Shown: piece by piece, positions 26,512 through 38,287 of the stretch
Layout: each line of letters begins with the position of its first letter
Position numbering within the stretch: the first letter of the stretch is position 1
From: Panorpa germanica
Taxonomy: Eukaryota; Arthropoda; Insecta; Mecoptera; Panorpidae
DNA: 64,000 bases
Assembly: GCA_963678705.1 (NCBI GenBank)
Contig: OY783218.1
Span: 4,350,152-4,414,151, forward strand
Direction: 5' to 3'
Notes under the pieces: generated by a model
The model's input: the letters and a program-made list of their open reading frames with translations, nothing else
Told to the model about the DNA's origin: nothing
The model's database searches: none
Made by a program: the position numbers and the translations under genes

Positions 26512-26749
26512 TAAATAGCACTGCTATCCACCACAACTATTAAAAATCACAGAATACTAGTAGTTCTAAAATGAAATCCTGAAGAGTTGCGCCAATTTTT
26601 AAAGAAACTTGCGATAGTAGTGTTCATACTTTTTTTTACACCACGATGAGTTAAATTTTAGGGAAAAAAATAATTTGGATTGATTTTTGTGTAAAAACTA
26701 CTAGCATTCTAGGATTTTTAATAGTTGTGGTGGATAGCAGTGCTATTTA
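26512..26749. mobile_element. MITE with perfect 37-bp terminal inverted repeats
   Basis: 26512-26548 is the exact reverse complement of 26713-26749. Weaker complementarity extends inward over about 20 more bases (around ACTAGTAGTTC and AACTACTAG). The terminal TA on both sides could be the TA target duplication of a Tc1/mariner-type MITE. The 160-bp interior codes for nothing. Confidence 0.75.
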
Positions 26750-26984
26750 GCTAAATTAATGAGATAGTGTTTTCTAAAAACTTCCTAATTTAAAAGTAAT
26801 GTATATCTTAGATTCTGATAAATTAAACAGTACACTTTTATACAATTTTAGACTACTGTAACTACCCTATCATTAGACAAACTTAAAACATTTCATAAAT
26901 AAGAAAAATATCATAAAATGTAAGAAGAGTAATAATATATCACAATAAGAAAAGTTTTCATTTTAAACTGTGTTTTTCCGGCAG

Positions 26985-27110
26985 CAGAGGATCGTAAATG
27001 TACTATAAACCATGAAACCATAGATCACGTGGTTTTCAGGTTGGCACTACCGCAGCAATAGCAGAAGAAAACACCCAGACCAACAGAATAGAGAGAAAAG
27101 AGAAAGATAA
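26985..27110 (+). pseudogene. Short LINE ORF2 C-terminal relic
   Basis: One frame reads CTINHETIDHVVFRL, which fits the HETxDHVxFxC part of the LINE zinc motif. A basic segment follows. It is too short and broken to classify. Confidence 0.4.
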
Positions 27111-28020
27111 GTTTCAAATTTCATTTAGGATTTAATTTAGGTTTAAACATTTCACCATATAAATTATTTGAAAGATATACTACCCTTGCTTGAGTCGTTG
27201 AATGCTACCTTTTAACAAGTTAGTAAGTATTATATGTATATACATATATGTTACTGTGTCAGTGACGGCCAACATGAGGTTCTTTTCATATATAAATCTT
27301 TCTAACACTTTAAAGTTGAAACGAAATGTTTCCCGTCCTTTGAAAGAATATTTAGTAAGATTTTTACTGTAACAAATTGAGAGTTCTTCGTAAGAGTTCA
27401 CTATTTTTAATAATAAAGAGGTTACGATTGTATTCTTATAGCTCTAAAATATTTTTGAGCCTTTACCGAACATTTTGAACCAATTTTGTCTTAAGACAGT
27501 CGTCTCTTCAGTGTGCTGCCGTACGTAAAGTATTGTAGTGGTGGTAAAGTATTAAGCGGTGGAGGTTATTAAACAAATTATGATGTTCTTCAACACAAGA
27601 CTACTTTTAAAAATACCAAATTAGGCTACTTATGTGCACCGCAAATTTTTATCATATTCTTCAATTTAAATAAAGTCTGAATTAGATTTGGATGGACTGA
27701 CGTACTCCGAATTGGTTGAAGAAAACTCCTATACGAAATCATCTAATATTATAAAGCGTCCTTAAAAAGTTTAGGGGCTCTCAGCCCCCAATTTTGTTGT
27801 ATTCTTTTTGTTTGAATGGCTGTTAATATAAAATGATTTGTAAAAGGACTTTTGTGTTGGAACAATCAGGTAACCTACGGTTATCCAAAGCTATAAATCG
27901 ACTTAAATGAAAAACAAAATAAGTGCCATGCAGAAGTAAAACCACAATTTTGTAATATTATAAGGGTGCCCTTTAAAATTAAATGATCTTTCAAAGACCT
28001 ATGTTTGAGAAAGTAGACTA

Positions 28021-28261
28021 CCCAGTAAACATTTTGGACTCACTTTGTCATCATATTTAAGATGCGTAGGATTTCTTTGTCATTTACAGTTCAGTTTCAT
28101 ACAGTCGTTCATTTAAAATGTCTATTTTATCGGCTACAAATGGCGAAACCACTCCATCAGTCGGAATACAAATGAAGATAAAATAGATGCGAACTATAAT
28201 TGAAGTGCAATAGTGATAGAAACGTCGCAAAATAGGACACTTCACTAAATTGTTTACTGGG
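28021..28261 (+). mobile_element. MITE family F, short form
   Basis: It begins CCCAGTAAACATTTTGGA and ends TTGTTTACTGGG, with TA just outside the left end. The interior closely matches 39656-39901, including CAAATGGCGAAACCACTCCA and TGAAGTGCAATAGTGATAGA. Length is 241 bp. Confidence 0.8.
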
Positions 28262-29238
28262 TTCATACTTAAGTTCACTCAGAATTATCGGTTTGACGCT
28301 AAACAAGTTGCTAAATATGTCTGACACATTAAGTAGCATAATAAAGTTTAATAAAGTAATTTGAATAATAATCTAATATTGTCTAATAGTCTCTAAAGTT
28401 AGAGGCTATAAAAATAGAGGTTTAGATGGCCTGTGCGATTTCCAAATGCAGGTGAAAAAAGAAACATGAAAAAAAAATGTAAAAAAATATTATGTAAGTT
28501 ATAGAAAAGGATTTAAAAAATGGACTTCTATTTTATCCTTTTATTGTGATGTAACCCCTTAAAATATTTGAAAAGACAACTATTGTTCATATTCAATGAC
28601 CATCCCTGTAAAAATACCATGGCGCGTGCAGGGGATCACAGATACAGCCACCCCTACGCTAGACATGCAGCCCTTGCCTGTGTAGTAGGTGTAGGTGTAG
28701 AAGCACAACCATAGGGGATGGAACTTTATACGAATTTATTTGAATCGTTAAATTTTACCTTAAATATGCATGTTAGGTACATACTCGTATATTCGTACGA
28801 GTATACAATATAAAGATATACCTACGCTGAATACTTCTTGGCGGTAGTATTTATTCTTCTTATTCCTGACATAAAGGAAATTTATACACGTATATATAGA
28901 TAGAGATGGAGATGGAGATGGTTGTATTATTAAATTTATAAAGGGAATTATATGAAAATAATTACGTACGATTTCCTTTGTGTCCTACATTATTGCGAGA
29001 CGTCATGTTGAAAGTAAAGAATGTATTCCAGGCAAACTTAAATTCTAACAAATTACAAACAAGGAATGTCACAATTGTATTAGCCGTATATGCTCGTAAT
29101 TTCACATAGAAAATGAACTTAACTTAAGATTACTGAAAGTGAGAAATCCTCTATTGGTGCTATCTCTAACTGTTACCTGAGAATTAACCCCCAACCTACA
29201 CATCCTACTGTAAACTTCCCACTTCTGAAATTACCTTA

Positions 29239-29535
29239 CCCAGTAAATAGTTTGGAGTAAATTTTATTTCATTTCTATTACTTTTTATGAGTTTTTTGTC
29301 ATGAACGCGTTTGTTTTCTATTCTGTTTTTCATAGGTAATGTCTCTTTTATGAGCTACAGACGGCGCAACGACTGCTCACTGTTGAATAAAAGTGACTCA
29401 TGTGACACGTAGGGAATCAATTTGAACTAAAATTGATTTTCTGTGTGTTGCTCCAACTTGTAAAACGTTAGAATTGCAATGTACAAGTGACTAGAACTTC
29501 ATCTAGCCATTCTATTTCACCAAATGTTTACTGGG
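29239..29535. mobile_element. MITE sharing the family F ends, flanked by TA
   Basis: It begins CCCAGTAAATAGTTTGGAG and ends CACCAAATGTTTACTGGG, with TA on both sides (29237-29238 and 29536-29537). The interior differs from the other F copies, so it is a separate subfamily with the same ends. Length is 297 bp. Confidence 0.75.
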
Positions 29536-29642
29536 TAGTTACTAAAATGTTCCAGAACCTACTTAGTTTCTCTATTGACAATTAAAGAAAAAAGGTGCAC
29601 GACCGACACAGCATTTCGAGAGCATTTATGTTCCATGCAAAA

Positions 29643-29880
29643 TTAGGGGTCATTCATTAATTACGTTATATGCAAAGGAGGAGAAAACGTGACACGAGGG
29701 GGAAGGGCAGTCACAAGTTTTGTGACGTCACATCGAATCTAAACTTTGGTTTCTAAAAGAAAGTAAAAACAAGATCAAAACAAAATAAGGTTTAAAAAGT
29801 ATATGTCTTTATTCAGTGTATGTGTGAAGAGACGTGACAATTGAGACAGGGGGGGGGGGGGGGGTGACCCCTTACATGCT
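29643..29880. repeat. Probable dispersed repeat with GGGGTCATTCATTAATTACG
   Basis: The segment starts with GGGGTCATTCATTAATTACG, contains GTGACGTCACA, and ends beyond a run of about 15 G residues in GTGACCCCTTACATG. I recognise this motif combination from repeats in arthropod genomes. No other copy is seen in the window, so its limits are uncertain. Confidence 0.4.
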
Positions 29881-32004
29881 TAGTCAACGACCTAACTTAA
29901 AAAATCAAATCAAGTCTGAGAAGAAATTTCAGAAGTCTTCTGTGTGCTAAGTTTAAAACTCACTAAATTAAAAATGAAGACACATCTATTACAATAACTA
30001 CACAAACTGACTCAAAAATACCAAGAAGGTGTGGCCTGTGATCCATTTAGTCAAGAAAACGTATTTCAACAATCCATTATAATTGAACTAAAATAAAGAG
30101 AAAAAAATCTATATAAATATTTATAACGATACGACAGTAAAGTAAAGTAAAGTAAAATTCTTATTTTAGAATTTAAGATAATGTCGTTGACAGACAAGCA
30201 AAAGATTAATTAGCCTAAACAAATTACAAGAAAACATCACCATTTTACCGTCTTGTAAATGTCCCGTGAAATGGGCGGTTCGATTGTGTCATTAGCACAC
30301 AACTAGTGACATCTGTGAGACATAATGCAATACTAATTTGTTAGGAAAATATTTAAATAACGAAATTATTAAATATTGTAATTAAAATATTAAATAATTA
30401 TCAGTCAATCTACACTGACGCGATAAATTGATTATTATATGCAAATGTGTTTTTATTTAATCAATATTTTTATATTCTATATTTTATATTTCTTATCTCA
30501 CACTTTTGTTAATAAACTATAAGAGAGAATATTTTTCTCTTTTTAGTGCATCAAAGATATATGTCGACAGGATCGTACTTTTAGCATCCAAAGCATTGAT
30601 AAAGCAGTCAAGAGAAAACAAACAAAATGGAATGCGTATACAGTGACAACAACTGGTCTACTGTGACAACAACTGAAATCGAAATACATTGCAAAGGTTC
30701 AGTACAGAAAGCACTCAGCACATTTTATTTAATGAATGAAACGTAGGAAAGAAGAAAAGACATTTCCTATAATATTTTTTATATCATTCGTCATTTTTTA
30801 TAAATATTTATTTGAGTGCATCAACTTTAAAAAGTTATTGACACTAAAAAATATATATACATTTTTAAACATTTACAATACATAATTTACAACTTATAGA
30901 TTCGAGTATGGGTACTTAAAATAAAAAGATTAAATTAGTTTTATTGATAAAATCAATAAGGTTTTTCAGACTTTCCCTGCTTTCAAATATCTGCCTATAT
31001 TAGTCATATATGCTTTACCGTTAGTGGGCTGTTACATTGCTTGTGGTTCAATTTTGAATAAGTAGGTATGAGTAGATTTAATCCGATCGGTAATTGATGC
31101 AACCTTGTTGGACGAAGCCGATTGTAGCAAATTTCTATGACTAAACTACGAATATACCGAAATAACTAAAAATAGTATAAAAAAATGTGTAGTCAGATAC
31201 GTGTGTCCTGTTTATGACATGAAATATATATCCTATAAGTAATAGGATAATACACATGTACTTGTATAAAAATATTGTCTAAATTTGAAAGTCCAACGCA
31301 TTAAAGTACAAAGTGTGTACATTTGTATCAACAGTCCTTGCGCGTCCCTCTCTCCAAGTCAGCAGAAGATATAGCAGTGGTCCAGGCATTAATATCTGCA
31401 GTACGCCCCATCCCCCCACTCGTTTCCCCAGCTTCCAATAACTCCAAACATGAAACCGTTTTGCATTTTACAGATGTAGACGATTCAAGTACAAATATGA
31501 ACACATATTTGCAAACCACAACGGTTCTGGTTTTAAAATCATAAAATATTCAGAAATTCCACTTGAAAAATATGCTGACAGATAAAATATCGTTTTCCCG
31601 TTGCTGAAGCGAACAATTTTTGTTGAATTATGTAAATTATTGAGTATCCACTCGACCCGAAAAGATATAAAGATGATTTCAGATTTGTGTGGAAAATTAT
31701 GACTAAAAAACTGGTTTATAAATTATTGTATATAATAAGATATTCCCCACATGGCGTGGGTGACTTGTTTTTATTTCCATATGAGTCAGGAACAATGTAT
31801 CTATACAAAATTTAAAGCAGGAAGAAAGAATGATATAGAAAATCGTAAATCAGACTTGTTCAGAACAGATTAAATGGTAAGTTCCATCAAAAGTTAAAGA
31901 AAATCAAGTTACAACAGTATGTCATGACAAGTTGTCATCCAATCCAAAGATTAACAATTAATTCAGGCCGTATTCTTTAAACTTTAACTTAATTTAAAAA
32001 TTTA

Positions 32005-32558
32005 AGTTTCACCCCCAGTGCTTTAATTTTATTTTTATTTTGTATTTAATTTAAATTGTTATTTTTATTATATACATATGCTAATATATGGCAATACGCG
32101 TACCATTTTTTCACAATACCATTTTTAATTTAATTTATTTTTTAAGTTTTCTTAGTTTTTTTAGAACCTTACAAGGTTTAATGTCTTAAATTAAAAATAT
32201 TAAATTAAGAAAAACTATATTATATTATAACCTCCAAAATGTGACAATCTGTCAAAATGCAGTAGGATTTACTTTTAAAAAAAGTTTAATGTCAGTTTTT
32301 GAAAAAAATATAGAAGTGAAATCAATTTCTATTACTAATTGTTATTAAATATAGCAATGTGAATTATTTCACATACAATTTTATCGAACTGTCAAAATTT
32401 ATATTAATAACGACGCATACGCACCAATTAAATTAACTAAACTTAAATTAAAACACAAATGTGAAAAGAAATGCTTTAACGAAAACCTGGAACTCGAGAT
32501 TACAATATTAGATAAAAACAGTAAATTAAATATCAAACCAGTGAGTGGGAATAAGGCT
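32005..32558 (+). mobile_element. Element C, copy 1, uninterrupted
   Basis: This is a roughly 555-bp AT-rich element. It matches 35548-36106 forward and 33337-34320 in reverse over nearly its whole length. Diagnostic blocks are TATAACCTCCAAAATGTGAC, AATCTGTCAAAATGCAGTAG and TTAAATTAACTAAACTTAAA. The outermost parts are degenerate inverted repeats (CACTCACTGGTTT type). It has no open frame, so it is non-autonomous. Confidence 0.8.
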
Positions 32559-33336
32559 TAACTTTCCACAAATTTAATTTTGATTAACAATTTCTTTATA
32601 TATCACTAATAACTAAATCAAGTTAGCATTGGAAACAAAAAAGATATTATTCTAAATTCAAATAATTTGAATATCAAATAAAGTTTTTGTATATACATAT
32701 ATTTCAAGTTTCTCTTTCATCCCTTAAAGAAACGAACCCTTAAGGGATCCCGTGAAGGGTGTAGGTTTGACCGCATGTTTGGCACACGTTTGGTAGCATC
32801 ATTTGTCACCGAATTGACAGGTTGTGACACCCTCGCAATAACAAAAAGCCAGATGACAAAAAAATACTAAAAAATGACACTTTTTAGATATAGTATTAAA
32901 AAATTCTATGTCACGTACAATATGTATAAAACAGATATTTATATACAAATATTTTAAATATAATGAAAAATTGTCAAGGGAACGGAGAGTACCTTTCTTA
33001 AATCTTGAAACTTAATCAAAATTAACGCAGAACAAATTTGCGCACTGACATATTCATGAAAAACTTTATAAACTCTTACTAAGAATTAAAGGATTTAAAA
33101 TAGCTATAAAATAATAAAGTAAAACCCTTATTGAATTAAATATTACTTGGTTACGTTTAAGTAAGGTGACATCTAAGTTTTAGTTAAATTTATTAGGCTA
33201 TTCGAAGACCGTGAGCTCAAAGAACCTCAAACGACCTTAAATTTAGTGTAAGGTTAAAGTTTACCGTGAAATAAACTTACAATTCATTCAAACGTAGAAG
33301 TAAAATTATTGAAGTTTGATTTGAAAAACAAATAGT

Positions 33337-34320
33337 AAAGCCTCATTCCTCTTACTTAATTTACGCGTTTTTATTTAATAATTTAATCTAGATTTTAGGT
33401 TTTCAGGATAAGCATTCCTTGTTATGTATGTGTTTTAATTTTAATGTAGTTAATTTAATTTTAACAAATCAACAGTTGGATAAAATTGCATGTGGAATAA
33501 TTAAAAATGCTCTTTCTAATAACAATTACTAATAGAAATTGTTTTTATTTATTTATTTTAAGCAAAATATCTAGAAATGACGCTTGATGCTAAGTTAAGG
33601 TGCAAAACGCATATCAAAAAGAAAAAGGAAAAACTGAACATAAAATACAGGCTAATGGGACGACGCTCTGAACTAAACATTGGAAACAAGCTGCTCCTAT
33701 ATAAACAAGTGCTAAAGCCAGTATGGACGTATGGAGTGCAACTCTGGGGTTGCACCAAGAAATCGAACATTAAAGAAATCCAAACGTTCCAAAATAAAGT
33801 TCTACAAGGAATAGTTAATGCACCGTGGTTTATCCGCAATGACGACATACATAGAGACCTGAAGATTAACACAGTCGAAGAAGAAATCAAATCGCAAATG
33901 TTGCTTGATAGTAATGATGTTCGAAGACTTCGCAGGACTAAACCCTCGGACCTAGTAACCTAATCATGTATAATTGTTCATTGGAGCAATATCTACCACA
34001 CCGTGTAATTATAGAAACGTAAGCCTCTAGATAAGTATATCTATACTTAGTTGTAGTATTATAGAAAATAAAAAAAATGATATATTTTTGAAAACCTTTT
34101 GACATTGAACTTCTTTTAAAAATGAATCCTATTACATTTTGACAGATTGTCACATTTTGGAGGTTATAATATAAAATAGTCTTTTTTCTAAAGAAACGTA
34201 AATTAAATTAAATAAATTCAAAATTGTACAGGGAATGACTACGCATATTCCCATATGCTATACAATTTAAATTAAATACAAAATTAAAAACAAAATTAAA
34301 ACAGTAAGTGAGTATGATAC
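33337..34320 (-). mobile_element. Element C, copy 2, inverted and split by a LINE
   Basis: 33337-33540 matches the reverse complement of the right half of copies 1 and 3 (AAAGCCTCATTCC end, AATCTAGATTTTAGGTTTTC block). 34079-34320 matches the reverse complement of the left half (GTCACATTTTGGAGGTTATA block, CTTACTG end). The about 540 bp between them is a Jockey-like LINE fragment absent from the other copies. Confidence 0.8.
33541..34078 (+). pseudogene. Jockey-like LINE reverse transcriptase C-terminus, inserted in element C
   Basis: An open frame from about 33560 to 33963 encodes the region after the reverse transcriptase core: MTLDAKLRCKTHIKKKK, NKLLLYKQVLKPVWTYGVQL, WGCTKKSNIKEIQTFQNKV, then APWFIRNDDIHRDL, ending RRLRRTKPSDLVT and a stop. 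KPVWTYG-x-QLWGC and the PWxxRNxxxHRDL block mark this as the Jockey-like group. The 5' part is missing, so this is a truncated copy. The 3' end is A-rich (AAAATAAAAAAAA). The frame has no internal stop, which suggests a fairly young insertion, younger than the element C copy it splits. Confidence 0.85.
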
Positions 34321-34794
34321 TTGAAAGGACCCCATCAATTTTTCAGGTTATGGTTAATATGAAACGTAACCCATCTCTGATTTTAAATTTGTATTTATCA
34401 AGTTTTGAAACAAAGAGTACTTTACCCCCTTACTGATCATGTTTACTCGTACAAACTCGTTTGGACTTGCGGGCAGCTCTACTTCGTACTTGCTGATAAT
34501 GTCCAACAACACTCAACACATTTGCTCACTGCATTCACTGTTTCTAGCATCAAAACTTCATACATTTCTAATGCTAAATAAACATTTGCATATTTCAGAA
34601 TTGACGTTTCCATCGAAATAAAATGAAAAACACACATACACAAATACATAAGCAAGTATTATATAATGAGTACATGAATTACAAATACATAGACACATAA
34701 AATGTGTGTGTGTCTGTGTTTACTTCTGTACAGTTTTAGATAAACATAATTAAAATTATTGACGTAGTATCGACATTGATAGAAACGAGTGGGC

Positions 34795-34806
34795 GGGCCC
34801 GGGCCC
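34795..34806. other. 12-base G+C palindrome
   Basis: GGGCCCGGGCCC is a perfect palindrome, embedded in GTGGGCGGGCCCGGGCCCAC, in surroundings that are otherwise AT-rich. It may be the end of a hAT-like element. No partner end was found. Confidence 0.5.
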
Positions 34807-35209
34807 ACCTTGTTATTACAGGTGTATTTTTTAATGTTTATTTAATGTTCCACCTGTCCTAGTATTAAATCAGATACTAAATTCTTTTCGGAAATTGAAT
34901 AACTACTAATTAAATAGTTTTTTGACAATTGTTTACGTAAATTTAATAAAAACACAATGACCAAGTGTCAGAAAGTCTGTGCTTCTGTTATAAATCTCTT
35001 GAATCAGTTTTTAAATCGTATAACGTACAAAAAGATCCATCAGTGTTGCAAATCCAGAATCCTTGTTCGTGTTCGTGGATTTAATAAAACCATAATAAAA
35101 TAAAATGTAATATTTTATTACGTTACCCAAGTAGCCACTGAATATATATCCTTGATGCCATCTATTGTTAGATCTAGAAACCGCAAAAAAATATGTATTG
35201 AAAACCATA

Positions 35210-35211
<2 letters not shown>

Positions 35212-35306
<95 letters not shown>

Positions 35307-35322
35307 TATGTGTGTGTGTGTG
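35212..35322. repeat. (TA)n/(TG)n microsatellite
   Basis: About 95 bases of TA repeats end in a short TG run, nearly uninterrupted. Confidence 0.95.
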
Positions 35323-35547
35323 ATATGCATATAAAATTATGTGAATATGTATTGTTAGGCTTCTTTACTGATAGAGGGCAGAGGGCCTCGTTTATTGGGC
35401 ATTCAGGTTAATAAATTTTGGCTAAAAACAATTGAACTTAGCGTCTGATTATCTTTACCACCAATTTTCTCTTGAACATAGTTATCCTAACATAACAAAA
35501 GTTACTTGTTACGTAAACAATGTTACCTAATATACAGTCTTGCGCTC

Positions 35548-36106
35548 GTATTAGGGCTTTTTGAAATTAAATACTTTGTTTTTGTTTTTAATTTAAATTG
35601 TATACCATATGAAAATATGAATTTAATATACGATTTCTAAGGACCGTGGTCCTAAGAAGCCCGTAAAGTATTAATAAAAAAAAAAAATACGATTTCTTTT
35701 TTTAGAACCTTACAATATCGAACGTTTCTAAATTAAAAATACTAAATATAAAAAAAACTATATTATATTATAACCTCCAAAATGTAACAATCTCTCAAAA
35801 TGCAGTATGATTTTTTTTTAAAAGAAGTTCAACCAGTTTGTCAAAAATAAAAAAGTAAATACAATTTCTATTACTAAATGTTAATAAAAACAGCAATTTT
35901 AATTATTCTACATTCAATTTTGTCCAACTGTCGAACTGTTAAAATTTATATTACTTACTAAATTAACGTACCAACTAAATTAACTAAACTCAAATTAAAA
36001 CACGAATGTGACAACGAATACCTATTCTGAAAACCTGAAATCTAGATTACAATATTAAATAAAAGTGTAAATTAAACACCAAAACAATAAGTGGGAATGA
36101 GGCTTT
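35548..36106 (+). mobile_element. Element C, copy 3, carrying a 48-bp LINE insertion
   Basis: It matches copy 1 (32005-32558) throughout, including TATAACCTCCAAAATGTAAC and AACTAAATTAACTAAACTCA, and ends GTGGGAATGAGGCTTTAG. A family B LINE tail interrupts it at 35639-35686. Confidence 0.8.
35639..35686 (+). mobile_element. Minimal LINE family B insertion (about 48 bp) with 11-bp target duplication
   Basis: The insertion consists only of AAGGACCGTGGTCCTAAGAA, the CCCGTAAAGTATTAATA block and A residues. ATACGATTTCT flanks it at 35628-35638 and 35687-35697; the first A on the right could be tail. Copies 1 and 2 of the host element C lack it, which confirms the insertion. Confidence 0.85.
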
Positions 36107-36329
36107 AGTTTATGATTACGTCATCGGTGGGTGGAAAGCTCACATGTCATTTTCATGTATCAAAACAAAATTCGATGAATGTCTCTCGGGAGAAATTGTA
36201 AATTAAGAATTATAATTAAAAAAAAAAAAAATCTCCCACTTGCTCTACCTCTTGTTTTTATGTAATTAGATAAGTTTCTGCAAGAAAATTTAATTGAATG
36301 CAATTGTATGAGCTAAACGTATAATTCTT

Positions 36330-36332
<3 letters not shown>

Positions 36333-36382
<50 letters not shown>
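36333..36382. repeat. (TA)n microsatellite
   Basis: About 50 bases of uninterrupted TA repeats. Confidence 0.95.
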
Positions 36383-36383
<1 letters not shown>

Positions 36384-37094
36384 CAGTAGTAAGCAGTAGG
36401 CTCACAACACAACACAACCATTTTAAATTGCGTGACCATGGCGCGGTTCTGCACAAGCGAAACCGCATTTACTACGTGAAACTATTATTATTTGTTATAA
36501 CAAAAACTGAAAAGAATGAAAAGTACCTCTCAACCTTATATTATATATAAAATCCATGTCCATAAATCCATCCGATATGACATTTGCTTCAGTTGGTAAC
36601 ATTGTGCTTGCTGTGTTGGTATCACATGTTTTTTTTTACTGGTATATTTTTTTTTTATTTTGTTGGTTGACTATTATGTTGTTATATCATTCTTATGTTG
36701 GCTAGCCGCAATATATAGAATTTAATTAAACGTAGTTTAACATAAATTATTTAAAATATAAAATTTATTTTATATTTATATAAAGGTAGACATTAAAAAT
36801 GTCGTTATTCTATTGTTAATGCCCTCGCAAAAACGAAATGTATTGCCAAGTGAATTGCAGATGTATTGGATGCAGTGTTAGAAGCCACATGCACTAAACT
36901 AGTCGATTATCCGGGTTATTCTCAACCTAATAAGTGCCGTTATAATATCCTGTTATATAATTAGCTACTGTGAGGTGAAGTCCCTTTCACATTTCCAAGA
37001 TAGATTCCAAGAAATCGCTTAAAAAGTTTTTTTAAATCCGATTCTTTACCTCTACATTTTAATTTTTTTTAATTCATGATTTACAATCTGTACC

Positions 37095-37477
37095 AACCAA
37101 CTAAACATTTGGTGAAATGACATAGCAGGGTTTTTAGCATTTTTTCATAAGAGCATTAGAAAGGATATATACTTATTGTCTCTTTTGCATTTCAAAATAT
37201 TTGCTTTGGTAAAAATAAAATTCTACATTCATTTCACTAAAAGATCATAGAAAAAGAAACAAGATATATCTCCCTCTCTCTCTGTTACACCTTAATGGTT
37301 CATTTGCAACTTCATTCAATACTGGTACGGTAGTGAGGCCAGGTTAAGTGATTTTGCCATTTGTAGTTCATATCACTGACATTTCCCTGGAATGAGTGAA
37401 ATCAAATTGAATTATTTCATGACAAAAATTCATACGCATCTTCAATATGATGTCAAAATGAATCCAAAATGTTTGGT
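37095..37477 (-). mobile_element. MITE family F, long form
   Basis: The ends are CCAACTAAACATTTGGTGAA and ATCCAAAATGTTTGGTT, degenerate versions of the family F terminal repeats. The interior matches 53566-53945 in reverse and 17930-18222. Length is about 383 bp, with no coding. Confidence 0.7.
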
Positions 37478-38067
37478 TAACTCATTTATCAAATTCTGGT
37501 GATAAATTTGCCATCCATCAATGACGTACTCTTTAGCTTTACCAATTATATTAACACGAGTTTTATGCAACTAAGCAAATAACTTCTATGCTGTTGTTGA
37601 TGAGTCCATTGGATTTTTGCGTTTCAGCCGTCTTATTGGTCTGTGGTGGTAGATATGTACCACTGAATTCTTTAGATGATCTTGTAGTCTTCGAGGTCAT
37701 TTCTGCCCCATGATTTTAATTTCGTCGTTTACGTAAGGCTTAGGTAGCGAATTCTCTTCAATTTAGCAAGTTTGTCTTATGGTTTTTATAACAGATGTGG
37801 TTTGCAAATGTGTAGTTAGTATTCATAGCAGATCACGTGCTTTATAGGTACTATTCTCTCATGAATAGCTCTGTCTGTCTCTAACGAGTTCTCCTATTTG
37901 GAACAAACTCCATCTTACACAATTCCATTTCTCACAATTTGGTCCCAATTAAACTCACTGCTTACCTAAATAATTACAAATGAAAGGTCAAACATCGCTG
38001 TTATATAACGAGGACTTGAACTTCTATATTATTTATATTATATTTTAATTATTATTTATATTTTTTT

Positions 38068-38287
38068 GCTAAGGATTGTCACGAACGCATCATGGTTTAT
38101 ACCTAATCACATAATACATCGAGAGCTGGATATACCTACAGTAAAAGAAGAAATAGTGCTTAGAACCAAATATACAAGGAGAGAATAATAGAACATCCAA
38201 ACAATTTGGCCAGCTGTCTAATGTCCAATATTTCCACAGTACGCAGACAGAAAAAGAAGGTACCTCAGGACCTACTAGCCAACTAAA
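38068..38287 (+). pseudogene. Jockey-like LINE C-terminal relic
   Basis: A frame reads IVTNASWFIPNHIIHRELDI then PTVKEEI, and after a break EHPNNLASCLMSNISTV and RRQKKKVPQDLLAN with a stop. This matches the APWxxRNxxxHRDL-to-end region of the fragment at 33541-34078. It contains a stop and a frame shift. Confidence 0.7.

Noticed and set aside
31323-31544. Overlapping frames of 73 and 63 codons on both strands
   Set aside because: The region is less AT-rich, so both strands stay open. No motif, start context or partner exon was found.
10427-36382. Regular TA arrays checked as CRISPR or satellite arrays
   Set aside because: They are dinucleotide microsatellites with no spacers or longer unit.
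37500-37970. Moderately G+C-rich stretch checked on the minus strand for a transposon coding relic
   Set aside because: Short peptide pieces recall retroelement integrase linkers, but every frame is broken and no catalytic motif is visible.
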